Assembly: GCA_017964755.1 (NCBI GenBank)
Contig: JAGCRI010000040.1
Span: forward strand, 1-6,865
DNA from: Bacteroidales bacterium
GTDB taxonomy: Bacteria > Bacteroidota > Bacteroidia > Bacteroidales > WCHB1-69
Direction: 5' to 3'
DNA: 6,865 nucleotides
Part shown: one piece after another, positions 1 through 6,081 of the stretch
Numbering within the stretch: the stretch's first letter is position 1
Layout: the number at the start of each line of letters is the position of its first letter
Position numbers and translations under genes: made by a program
Notes under the pieces: generated by a model
Databases searched by the model: none
What the model was told of the DNA's origin: nothing
What the model saw: the letters and a program-made list of their open reading frames with translations, nothing else

Positions 1-1
1 C

Positions 2-775
2 GTTTTAACATACAATAGTTCCAAATACATTGAAAAAATTGTATTACAGTTATCCAAATTTGCCGATGAAATAGTAATTGTGGACTCTGGTAGCAATGAT
101 AATACGTTAAGGATTATTTCCAAATATGATATAGTCAAAATATATGAACGTAAATTTGATAATTTCAAAAATCAGAGAAATTATGCTGCTGACAAATGTT
201 GTAATGATTGGATTTTCTTTGTTGATTCCGATGAGATACCAGACGATGGCGTGGTTAATTCCATCATTAATCTAAAAAACAAAGAATTATCGTCAAATAT
301 TGCCTTTTCTTTTTTAAGAACTTGGATTGTTATGGGTAAATTTATACATTCATTATATCCAATACAAAACCCTGACAATGTAGTGAGACTATTTAACAGA
401 ACCCAAGTCTCATTTGGTGAATCATCCAATCTTGTACATGAAACAATTGGAGGGTATTCACAAAAGGAGACTTTGGCAGGAAATATAATGCATTATACAT
501 TTGAAACAAAGGAAGAAATTTATTCAAAAGTTGATAAATATACAAATTTGGCAGCAAAAGATTTGTTATTACGCGGTCGAAAAGTATCATATTTTAAATT
601 GATTTTTGATCCGCCAGCAGCTTTTGTGAAATGGTATTTATTCAAAAAAGGCTTCTTAGACGGTTGGATTGGATTTGTTTTGGGAAAATATGCATATTGT
701 TACACAAAACTAAAATACAGCAAGGCGTTGAAACTTGCTAATCAAATTAAAAGTAGTAAAATAAACTTAAAATAA
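2..775 (+). CDS. Family-2 glycosyltransferase, WaaE-like (5' end outside window)
   Basis: The frame is open from the first complete codon of the window (VLTYNSSKYIEKIV) to TAA at 773-775, giving 257 visible residues. Family-2 enzymes usually begin with a few residues before the 'LTYN' strand, so probably fewer than ten codons are missing. The GTG at 80 is an internal valine (IVIVDSGSNDNT), not the start. Visible GT-A motifs are VDSGSNDNT in the nucleotide-binding half, then NFKNQRNYAADK and WIFFVDSDE, where DSDE is the DxD-type metal and nucleotide-sugar site. The C-terminal half (VVRLFNR..., VHETI, MHYTF) matches the WaaE/KdtX-like branch that adds sugars to lipopolysaccharide core or related surface glycans at the cytoplasmic face of the inner membrane. 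The donor and acceptor cannot be read from sequence. It is much more AT-rich than the tail genes, is oriented opposite to them, and is probably host DNA next to the prophage. Confidence 0.9.
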   Translation, partial: VLTYNSSKYIEKIVLQLSKFADEIVIVDSGSNDNTLRIISKYDIVKIYERKFDNFKNQRNYAADKCCNDWIFFVDSDEIPDDGVVNSIINLKNKELSSNIAFSFLRTWIVMGKFIHSLYPIQNPDNVVRLFNRTQVSFGESSNLVHETIGGYSQKETLAGNIMHYTFETKEEIYSKVDKYTNLAAKDLLLRGRKVSYFKLIFDPPAAFVKWYLFKKGFLDGWIGFVLGKYAYCYTKLKYSKALKLANQIKSSKINLK

Positions 776-850
776 TAGCAAGCTCCTGTCTTACAGAATT
801 TTTCTCTTTAATGGTTTATTACTGTGCTGCTGTTTAGCATCATGGGATGA

Positions 851-916
851 CGTTAGGCACGCAAGGCGTGTGTCGCTATGGAGCTGGCGCAGTGCTATCC
901 TCGTGTGCCTCTGACG
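851..916. repeat. Imperfect inverted repeat / potential structured RNA
   Basis: Arms 851-862 (CGTTAGGCACGC) and 903-916 (GTGTGCCTCTGACG) can pair over 12 positions, including two G-T pairs, with a two-base bulge at 911-912. They enclose a loop of about 40 bases. A competing small hairpin, CACGC-AAG-GCGTG, sits at 858-870. The segment is visibly GC-richer than its AT-rich surroundings. No U-tract follows, so it is not a classical terminator. It could be a REP-like intergenic repeat, a structured 3' UTR of the glycosyltransferase transcript, or a recombination site. Which of these it is cannot be decided here. Confidence 0.4.
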
Positions 917-1057
917 CGATTGACAAATGTGTATCCTTTATCAAATCAAATAGCAAAGAAACTCTATAAATATATAAAAGTCAACATATTACAAAAATTA
1001 AAATTTATCGCAACAGCAATAACGCAATAACAAAAAATGAAGCAAGATATAATCCCC

Positions 1058-1095
1058 AAATCAAATTGTACAACTTTTTTAAATCAAATTGTACA
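1058..1095. repeat. 15-bp direct repeat pair (AAATCAAATTGTACA)
   Basis: Two exact copies of AAATCAAATTGTACA occupy 1058-1072 and 1081-1095, a period of 23 bp. Each contains the palindromic core TTGTACA and is followed by a T-run. A 9-bp piece of the same word (AAATCAAAT) also occurs at 943-951. Two close copies in a gene-free stretch, spaced about two helical turns, suggest binding sites for a DNA-binding protein at the edge of the element. No protein can be named. Confidence 0.6.
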
Positions 1096-1107
1096 GATAT
1101 TTTTCAT

Positions 1108-1137
1108 TTTGCAATTCCTTTTTAATGGCTTTGCAAT
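1108..1137. repeat. 8-bp direct repeat pair (TTTGCAAT), 22-bp period
   Basis: Exact TTTGCAAT copies lie at 1108-1115 and 1130-1137. Each is followed within a few bases by a run of five or six T. They continue the phasing of the 15-bp repeats: TTG starts at 1066, 1089, 1109 and 1131, a spacing of 20-23 bp. They lie between the phage gene end and the 15-bp repeats. A chance origin in AT-rich DNA is possible for an 8-bp word, so confidence is modest. Confidence 0.4.
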
Positions 1138-1167
1138 ATGATTTTTTCGCTGCGTGAAGCGTCATTC

Positions 1168-1644
1168 TTATTCTCCGCCTGTGGCGTTACCTGTTTCACT
1201 CTCACTCTCTCCAGTTTCGGTTTCATTTTCTTCCGTCTCTGCAAGGATTATTCTCCGCCAACCGCTTGAAGTGTATATGTATAGTCCTTCATCACGGACT
1301 CTTGTTGAAGTTGTGAGGTATGCCATAAGACCGATGTGAGGCGAGAGTTCATCTAAATCGTCTGTGACGACATAGTTGTCATCACAACGTATTTTCATCG
1401 GAACGCTCCATTCTGTGTTGCCGACACGCTGCCTCATAAATTTGTCCCCGTTCAAGTAAGGGGAATGCCAACTCGTTCCATTTACTGAATACTCCATTAC
1501 AACAGAGTTGCCAGGTGCTCCCTGATGTGAGAGTTGAGGTATTGGAATTTTTATCTCCTCACCTGTTTGTGAGTTATAGCCGACCAAATAATCTGTTTCA
1601 TGGGGCTGGGAGTGTAATGAAAAATCTGCGAATGTTTTTGGCAT
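1168..1644 (-). CDS. Small phage tail protein with acidic low-complexity C-terminus
   Basis: 158 residues, ATG at 1644, TAA at 1168-1170. It is the last gene of the tail operon, starting 19 bp after the LysM-like gene. The N-terminal segment (DYLVGYNSQTGEEIKIPI) and the middle (GAPGNSVVMEYSVNGTSWH, then DKFMRQRVGNTEWS) resemble segments I recall from Bacteroides prophage tail-fibre and receptor-binding proteins, where a 'GxxG..v.yS.dG..WH' unit is common. Residues from about 133 to the end are almost entirely Glu, Thr, Ser, Gly and Asn, a likely disordered tail. A structural role at the fibre tip or as a fibre accessory is an inference from position and these segments. No enzymatic motif is visible. 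No Shine-Dalgarno precedes the start; the upstream 20 bases are A-rich, as usual in this group. Confidence 0.7.
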   Translation of the reverse strand: MPKTFADFSLHSQPHETDYLVGYNSQTGEEIKIPIPQLSHQGAPGNSVVMEYSVNGTSWHSPYLNGDKFMRQRVGNTEWSVPMKIRCDDNYVVTDDLDELSPHIGLMAYLTTSTRVRDEGLYIYTSSGWRRIILAETEENETETGESESETGNATGGE

Positions 1645-1663
1645 GTTTTCTTTTTTTTATCGG

Positions 1664-1997
1664 TTAATAAATTATGATTTCACTATCCAATATGCTTACA
1701 ATAGATAATCCGTCAGATGAAATGACAGTGTTTTGCGGAAGGGTGTCCGCTGTCCCTGTGGCAGGGTTGACACGGTTCTCATTATAATATCGAACCACCT
1801 GCCTTTCACATATTGTAGGCAGTATTATATTGTGTCCTGTTTGAGGTTCATCAGATAATGCTATTCCATTTAAGCGGGCTATGTCGAACATGGCTTCAAC
1901 ACTTCCACACTCCTTTAACGCAATATCTGCGATAGTCTCCCTCTCTTTGGCTAATGTTTTCAGAGTAAGATTACCCCTTATATGAATATTTTGTCAT
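1664..1997 (-). CDS. LysM-like phage tail protein (gpX type), apparent frameshift near 5' end
   Basis: The reading frame is open from 1993 to TAA at 1664-1666, but its first ATG (1891) falls in the middle of the domain. Upstream the frame encodes ETIADIALKECGSVEAMFD, which with IARLNGIALSDEPQTGHNI forms a LysM-like module as in tail protein X (gpX) and Bacteroides tail LysM proteins. Translation must therefore begin earlier, and no ATG, GTG or TTG exists in that frame. An ATG at 1997-1995 in another frame gives MTKYSYKG and then stops, just after GGGG (plus-strand CCCC, 1974-1977). Removing one G fuses it to the domain, giving a protein of about 110 residues that overlaps the fibre gene end in typical operon fashion. 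The C-terminal half contains VVRYYNENRVNPATG. Alternatives are a non-standard start (ATT at 1987) or ribosomal slippage. The protein would act in baseplate or tail assembly. Confidence 0.65.
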
Positions 1998-2820
1998 AAA
2001 TATCAGTATTGTTGCCGTTGTCTCCCGGAATGAAAACTTTCATCATGTTATTCTGCCATACACATCCAATGGATTGGTAACTCTCAACACCATTCTTTGA
2101 CCTATAATACAGGCAACTCAACGGATAAATTCCACCATCGCTAAGTATTGTTTCAGAAAATGACACTTCAGCCAATGTGGTATAGAGATTATAGTTCATG
2201 GAATTCTTACTCAATGAGAGCTGTATCTCCACTTTACTGTCACTTTTTCTGATGAAATTTTTTTGTGAGTTGTTGAGTGTGAGACCAAAATTTGAATTAC
2301 CGCCATTGACAGAACACACTATACTGGAAATCGAGCTTACATAATCGGTCTTTTTTTCTGTCTCAAGACTTTTTAGAAAGCAAAAATCGACAACATCAAA
2401 CAATGATGGCGCGGTAAGCAGGGCAATTTCTGTTGAATAAGCGTTAGGATATGTTGTGCCACCATCTGTGACACTGTAATCTGTCTTCTGTATTGTTATT
2501 GTTTTGCTGACTGTACCGTTTATCAGATCGTCAAGTTTGGTAGTGCCGTCACCTGTAAGATAGAGTATTCTTCCACGTTTTGACGTGCCCAATTGCCAAG
2601 CACCTCCCAATAAGTAAATTACGGCATTAAGCAGCACGCCATTGAAATCTTTTTCATATTGCAATATTACAGCTGTTTTAGATGTTATTGCGCCTTTAGG
2701 GGCAATTCTCATCCCGTCCATAATAGCGGTTATGAAATCCCCATGTTTTGAGAGTATCTCCACACCCTCTGCCACTAACGGGTAGCCACCGGTTCTTGTT
2801 ATGTTGTTAAGTTTGTCCAT
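1978..2820 (-). CDS. Tail-fibre-like / baseplate-attached structural protein
   Basis: 280 residues, ATG at 2820, TAA at 1978-1980. It begins 13 bp after the gpI-like gene. The N-terminus (LNNITRTGGYPLVAEGVEIL) resembles the 'NNITxTGGYP' opening that I recall from Bacteroides prophage tail proteins located after the gpI-like gene. That part probably attaches to the baseplate. Residues about 60-105 (VIYLLGGAW, RGRILYLTGDGTTKL) look like a beta-rich neck. The remainder is rich in Ser, Asn, Thr and Tyr without recognisable domains, as expected for a variable distal fibre region. No signal peptide, membrane segment or catalytic motif is visible. At 280 residues it is short for a receptor-binding fibre, so it may be a fibre adaptor. 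Its 3' end overlaps the probable start of the LysM-like gene. Confidence 0.7.
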   Translation of the reverse strand: MDKLNNITRTGGYPLVAEGVEILSKHGDFITAIMDGMRIAPKGAITSKTAVILQYEKDFNGVLLNAVIYLLGGAWQLGTSKRGRILYLTGDGTTKLDDLINGTVSKTITIQKTDYSVTDGGTTYPNAYSTEIALLTAPSLFDVVDFCFLKSLETEKKTDYVSSISSIVCSVNGGNSNFGLTLNNSQKNFIRKSDSKVEIQLSLSKNSMNYNLYTTLAEVSFSETILSDGGIYPLSCLYYRSKNGVESYQSIGCVWQNNMMKVFIPGDNGNNTDIYDKIFI

Positions 2821-2833
2821 GCTTGTAGTTCTT

Positions 2834-3301
2834 TTAATATGGGTTTACTATGTATTGTGTGCCGGAAAATTTGTATATGTCAACCAACCTTTTTATCCGG
2901 GCAAGTTTGTCTGTGTCACTATACAGTGTTTGCGGTATTCTCACCTCAAATGGCGCGTAGCCCCACTGTGAGGATTTGAACAATAGCAGAGTGCCAAGCA
3001 TAGCCGGACGGTTGTCGGCATTCGGATAGACGAATGGTCCGTTGACCGTGCTGCTGCCCTCCCGCACCCGTATGCGGCGTTGCGTTTTGTCGAACCGGTC
3101 ATTAAGCATACGCTGCAAGGCGGTGTATTGTGCGTTGTACGACAATGCTTTCGCCTCTGCATTTCTGAAATTGAGGAATTTTGAGTGCAGGGTGCGTATC
3201 GGACGTATCCATGCGAACAGCAGTTCTGTCATGTCACTGCGCAGCTGGAACGGGAGCAGTGTCCTGATATATTTCCAGAAGTTAAGGTTATATGGTGCCA
3301 T
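2834..3301 (-). CDS. gpI-like baseplate wedge/tail protein
   Basis: 155 residues, ATG at 3301, TAA at 2834-2836. The start overlaps the end of the gpJ-like gene by 14 bp, which implies translational coupling. The N-terminal half is helical and basic-aromatic (NFWKYIRTLLPFQLR, WIRPIRTLHSKFLNFR). It is followed by YTALQRMLNDRFD and QRRIRVREG, a combination I recognise from Bacteroides prophage tail clusters in the position of P2 gpI. In P2-like phages gpI works with gpJ to form the wedge and connects the baseplate to the fibre protein. Placement between a gpJ-like gene and a fibre-like gene is exactly the P2 order J-I-H. The C-terminus (RLVDIYKFSGTQYIV) is also typical of the family. The assignment rests on position plus these segments, with no motif that is diagnostic alone. 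Confidence 0.7.
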   Translation of the reverse strand: MAPYNLNFWKYIRTLLPFQLRSDMTELLFAWIRPIRTLHSKFLNFRNAEAKALSYNAQYTALQRMLNDRFDKTQRRIRVREGSSTVNGPFVYPNADNRPAMLGTLLLFKSSQWGYAPFEVRIPQTLYSDTDKLARIKRLVDIYKFSGTQYIVNPY

Positions 3302-4244
3302 AGTTGTTTTTAAATGTCAAAACCAAATCGTTGTTCATGTCAAGCTCCATATAGCCGGCGAATGGGGTATAGCGGGCGTCAATAACACTTATGGGGTTGC
3401 TTGCGTACTGGTATTGTGCGCTGAGCAGTTCCGCCACGACCACACCTTCAACTGTCTGTATGGCATCAATAAGTTTCATGCTTATGAACTCTCCGTTGAA
3501 AGTTATGCTGTTGAGATAGCCGTCAATGGCGGCTTTTACAGGTTCAGTATTGTCATCAAGCCGATGCCCTGTATCGTCAAAAACAAGCGGATCGTAATAT
3601 ATTCTGATATTCAGTATCAGCCTGTCAGGCAAGGTGCTCCGTATCTCAAGAGGGACACCTGCGGGCTTTATGCGGTTCATATATGATGTGAATGGGGTTA
3701 TCTCATCATCTGTGCCGTTCTGCCCGTCATCAAGCGGACGTATTGTGCCGTTAACCTTTTTCGCGACTTTCAGCAACACCCCATAACTTCCCTGTTTTTC
3801 TTCAGCATGGGCGTACTCCACTATTTTCTTGCTGTCATCGTCCACTGTGTACTCATCTGATTCTGAAAAATCCCCGTCTGTGGCGTTGGCGTCAGGAATT
3901 TCGGTGTAGTTGACATTCAATGCCGCCCCGTACTGGAACGCCAGAGCCTTTTTCCTGTACCAGCCTATATGACCATACCTTTCGTTGTCAACTGTATCGC
4001 TGATTTCCTGTTTGTGCCATGAGAACATCGTCTCAAGTGTCAGGCTTATTGTCGCTATTATGAATACCCAAACCGACTCAACACTCACCTTGGAGATATG
4101 GGCTTCATAAAAAGCCACCTTGTCGTCATCGTTCTGCGGGTTTGCGTTCTGCCAGTCGGCTTCAAGTCCGTAGGTGTTGCGCACAGCGGCTGAAGCCACG
4201 AATGCGGCTTTAATAGTGTTGCTGATTTCCTGTAATGTTGCCAT
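3288..4244 (-). CDS. Baseplate J-like wedge protein
   Basis: 318 residues, ATG at 4244, TAA at 3288-3290. It starts 5 bp after the stop of the gp25-like gene. Residues 194-275 carry the gpJ/Mu gp47 signature: PAGVPLEIRS, LILNIRIYYDPL, then PVKAAIDGYL and LIDAIQTVEGVVVAEL. This corresponds to the conserved domain of paired beta strands and a helix before a final 'xxGVxxv' strand. The N-terminal part (about 1-110) is helical and includes a hydrophobic stretch (ESVWVFIIATISLTLETMF) that here is likely a buried helix rather than a membrane span. Residues 118-137 are acidic. In P2, Mu and T4 this protein forms the baseplate wedge around the hub, together with gp25/gpW and gpI. The neighbours on both sides match that complex. 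Confidence 0.8.
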   Translation of the reverse strand: MATLQEISNTIKAAFVASAAVRNTYGLEADWQNANPQNDDDKVAFYEAHISKVSVESVWVFIIATISLTLETMFSWHKQEISDTVDNERYGHIGWYRKKALAFQYGAALNVNYTEIPDANATDGDFSESDEYTVDDDSKKIVEYAHAEEKQGSYGVLLKVAKKVNGTIRPLDDGQNGTDDEITPFTSYMNRIKPAGVPLEIRSTLPDRLILNIRIYYDPLVFDDTGHRLDDNTEPVKAAIDGYLNSITFNGEFISMKLIDAIQTVEGVVVAELLSAQYQYASNPISVIDARYTPFAGYMELDMNNDLVLTFKNNYGTI

Positions 4245-4249
4245 ATTGC

Positions 4250-4534
4250 CTAATCTTTAAGTTCAAGTACTATTGTTCCATCTGTGATTTGCAGCCGCTC
4301 GGCCTCTATCAGGCACTGCCTCAGCTGGCTCTTCACGCTGCCCGCCCAGAACGGATCGGGAGTGCCGGCAATCATACGCCGCGCGTTGCCGCCAAGCATT
4401 GGGGCGTGCTTGTACTCGCCGGTGAACGCACCTATGAGGTGCTGCGCGCATTGTGCCCGGTTGTCGCCCACTGTCAAATGTCCGCTGCTGATAATAAGAT
4501 TCCCATTGTCGTCAATCAGTATGCCTTTCATCAT
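4250..4534 (-). CDS. gp25/gpW-like baseplate wedge protein (Mu gp46-like)
   Basis: 94 residues, ATG at 4534, TAG at 4250-4252. The ATG immediately abuts the stop of the spike gene, and a second ATG follows as codon 2. Residues 30-55 (AQHLIGAFTGEYKHAPMLGG) match the gp25/gpW pattern in which a short helix leads to GE, then a few residues, then P.xG. The C-terminal residues 65-92 (VKSQLRQCLIEAERLQ, TIVLEL) give the helix and strand expected after it. In contractile tails gp25-type proteins nucleate the sheath at the baseplate and join gpJ in the wedge. Its place between the spike and gpJ genes is the P2 V-W-J and Mu 45-46-47 order. The family usually runs about 90-150 residues, so the length fits. 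Sequence similarity is weak but position supports it strongly. Confidence 0.75.
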   Translation of the reverse strand: MMKGILIDDNGNLIISSGHLTVGDNRAQCAQHLIGAFTGEYKHAPMLGGNARRMIAGTPDPFWAGSVKSQLRQCLIEAERLQITDGTIVLELKD

Positions 4535-5074
4535 TTAGTGTTTTATATTGGTGTCCTCATAATCGGATTTTACGAAAAAAGGGTCAGGTATCTGTACTGG
4601 AATAGCCGTATAAGTAACATTACCTGATACAGGTGTGTTACTTCCAATTGTTCCTTTGAATTGACCTGTGTGGGTGTGCTGATTGAATCTTTTAACCAAT
4701 TCATTCAGTTTATCTGTAAGTTCCTTTATCTTTATCAGTCCGTAGTTGCTGCCGCCGTTGATAACAATACCATCGGGGCTGGCTGTGGCATCAATGGTGA
4801 TTTTCTCCACTTTCGAGCACTGCGAAACGAACCAGCACCGTCCGTCAATGGAGGTAATTAACACCATACTGCCCGTTTTGGGTACAATCACCACTCCCTC
4901 GTTCTCGGTGCTATGACAGTTCAGCCGCACCTTGTTAAGCTCCATATCGTCAAACAGCCGCAGCACGGTACAGGTCGCCCCGTCCACCTTCGTTACCTTC
5001 GCCACAAAGGTCTGGAAGGGCTCCTTGCCCACGATAGCTCTCAGTTTGGTTGCACAGTCTCGTTCTTTGCTCAT
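4535..5074 (-). CDS. Baseplate spike / tail-puncturing protein (gpV / Mu gp45-like)
   Basis: 179 residues, ATG at 5074, TAA at 4535-4537. The start overlaps the stop of the hub gene as ATGA, so translation is probably coupled. Residues about 20-90 look like the OB-fold (FVAKVTKVDGATCTVLRL, GSMVLITSIDGRCWFVSQCS). Then comes a short beta region (VEKITIDATASPDGIVINGG), a helical linker (IKIKELTDKLNELVKRF), and an apex containing H133-T-H135 in QHTHTG. This HxH pattern binds an iron ion at the tip of P2 gpV- and Mu gp45-type spikes in their trimers. The end of the protein (PVQIPDPFFVKSDYEDTNIKH region) is also typical of Bacteroides prophage spikes. The product would be a trimeric needle at the tail tip that pierces the outer membrane. 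Confidence 0.82.
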   Translation of the reverse strand: MSKERDCATKLRAIVGKEPFQTFVAKVTKVDGATCTVLRLFDDMELNKVRLNCHSTENEGVVIVPKTGSMVLITSIDGRCWFVSQCSKVEKITIDATASPDGIVINGGSNYGLIKIKELTDKLNELVKRFNQHTHTGQFKGTIGSNTPVSGNVTYTAIPVQIPDPFFVKSDYEDTNIKH

Positions 5075-6066
5075 TGCACAATGTCAGATTTAAGTTCTGC
5101 TCCCAGCGTTATGGTCTGCCGGTAGCCCGATGTGTTGAATTTGTAGTCCACCGCCGTCACTTGGAATCGCTTCCCGTCCCTTTCCGGACGTTCTGCATCC
5201 CTCAGCCGTACCACATCGCCTTTGCGCACGAACGGCACACCGAAGGCCTCGATGGTGCCTTCCATCTTGTCGCACTTCAACTCCTTCAGTTTTTTCTCGG
5301 CAGCCTCTTTCAATGCCGCCTCAGTGTCGTATTCCGGGAAATAGAAGTGCTGCATATTGCAATCTCCCGTTTCATCCGGAACGGTTACCTCTATTTTTGT
5401 ATTATCTCTATTGATGTGTGTGGCTTTCACGGCTACTTTCACGTCCTCTGCCAGCGTGTATTTCAGCGAGTCCTTGATTAGGTTTCGGGTGGGATCGAAA
5501 GTTAGGGTGTTGTATTGGCAGACCTGTTTCTTGTTGATGAGCGCATAGAACGTCCCATCCTGGAAGTAGCCATAAAACCAGTCGAACTGTTCCCTAAGTT
5601 TGTCAAGGAATCCGCTCAAAGTGTTCGCCTCCACAGTCACCTCCCCGAAGTCTATTGTGTCGGGGCATTCCACTTTCAGTCCGGGAACGTAGCGATGAAG
5701 GAATGCAACGAGGTCGAAGTTTTCGATTACTTCGGCCTTCACCTCCGTGGTCTTGAACAGTCGCATCACGTTCTCGCACGTTATCACGATGGGCACGCCG
5801 TTTTCAACGCTGTTCACATACCCTTTAAACAACGTTTCCATACCATATTCTTTGTAACCGGCTTTGATAGTGATTTCATCGTTGCGGCGCACGTACTCCA
5901 GCAGCGATTTGCCATGCCACTGCATTTTGCGTGGTACCTTCACTGTGGCGGTGTCAGTGAGATTTTCGCATGATGTTTTAACCTCTATGCTGTTCGCATA
6001 GTCAAACGTAACAGTTTTTTGCGTACTTTTGCTACGTATTTCGATTTTGCACTGGAGGTTCAACAT
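5071..6066 (-). CDS. Baseplate hub protein (gpD / Mu gp44-like late control protein)
   Basis: 331 residues, ATG at 6066, TGA at 5071-5073. The frame stays open further upstream, but that part is only the antisense of the repeat-protein gene. The ATG at 6066 gives MLNLQCKIEI, the usual first strand of the family, so I chose it. Residues 24-50 (IEVKTSCENLTDTATVKVPRK) and 63-84 (DEITIKAGYKEYGMETLFKGY) are the strand-rich N-terminal domain of gpD/gp44-like hubs. Residues about 270-325 (GVPFVRKGDVVRLRD, FQVTAVDYKF) form the C-terminal barrel. In Mu and P2 this protein forms the trimeric hub that holds the spike, and the next gene does encode the spike. Its start codon lies only 15 bp from the divergent start of the repeat-protein gene. 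Confidence 0.8.
   Translation of the reverse strand: MLNLQCKIEIRSKSTQKTVTFDYANSIEVKTSCENLTDTATVKVPRKMQWHGKSLLEYVRRNDEITIKAGYKEYGMETLFKGYVNSVENGVPIVITCENVMRLFKTTEVKAEVIENFDLVAFLHRYVPGLKVECPDTIDFGEVTVEANTLSGFLDKLREQFDWFYGYFQDGTFYALINKKQVCQYNTLTFDPTRNLIKDSLKYTLAEDVKVAVKATHINRDNTKIEVTVPDETGDCNMQHFYFPEYDTEAALKEAAEKKLKELKCDKMEGTIEAFGVPFVRKGDVVRLRDAERPERDGKRFQVTAVDYKFNTSGYRQTITLGAELKSDIVQ
6024..6031 (+). promoter_or_regulatory. Candidate Bacteroides -7 promoter element for the repeat-protein gene
   Basis: TACTTTTG at 6024-6031 matches the Bacteroidetes -7 consensus TAnnTTTG exactly and lies 50 bases before the ATG at 6082, a reasonable leader length. A TTTG-type -33 element at the expected distance is not visible, so the match may be accidental. 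The site falls inside the first codons of the oppositely oriented hub gene. If functional, it would let the repeat-protein gene be transcribed against the tail operon. Confidence 0.3.
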
Positions 6067-6081
6067 CTTAAACGGTATATT

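Larger units (their letters stand above)
776..1167. other. Gene-free junction between glycosyltransferase and tail operon
   Basis: About 390 bases lie between two convergent transcription units, and I see no convincing ORF, tRNA or rRNA in them. Just after the glycosyltransferase stop there is a weak CTGT-ctt-ACAG hairpin followed by a T-rich run (roughly 785-808), which might be a poor terminator. Next come a GC-richer inverted repeat (851-916), an AT-rich stretch with GCAATAAC repeated in tandem (1016-1031), and the spaced repeats at 1058-1137. The boundary between host and element most likely lies somewhere in this interval. No pair of attachment-site repeats can be identified because the other end of the element is outside the window. 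Confidence 0.6.

Noticed and set aside
1058..1137. CRISPR-like array
   Set aside because: The repeats are 8-15 bp and only two copies each, with 8-15 bp between them; there are no repeat/spacer units of CRISPR size.
1139..1170. Possible terminator hairpin (CGCT...AGCG next to a T-run) after the last tail gene
   Set aside because: The stem is only 4-5 bp. On the minus-strand transcript the run after the stem is A rather than U, so it cannot act as an intrinsic terminator for the tail operon.
1168..2820. Diversity-generating retroelement in the tail genes
   Set aside because: No reverse transcriptase, no template/variable repeat pair and no adenine-specific variation pattern are visible within the window.
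3042..3686. Long plus-strand ORF of 214 codons opposite the gpI-like and gpJ-like genes
   Set aside because: It is antisense to two well-supported overlapping genes, has no recognisable protein features, and crosses their boundary. It is a shadow.
3288..4244. Membrane protein, because of the hydrophobic stretch near residues 56-74
   Set aside because: The segment is short, interrupted by polar residues, and the rest of the protein and its neighbours fit a baseplate J-like structural protein.
6019..6081. Upstream start for the secreted repeat protein
   Set aside because: It would put 21 charged and polar residues before an ideal signal peptide; the ATG at 6082 is the natural start.
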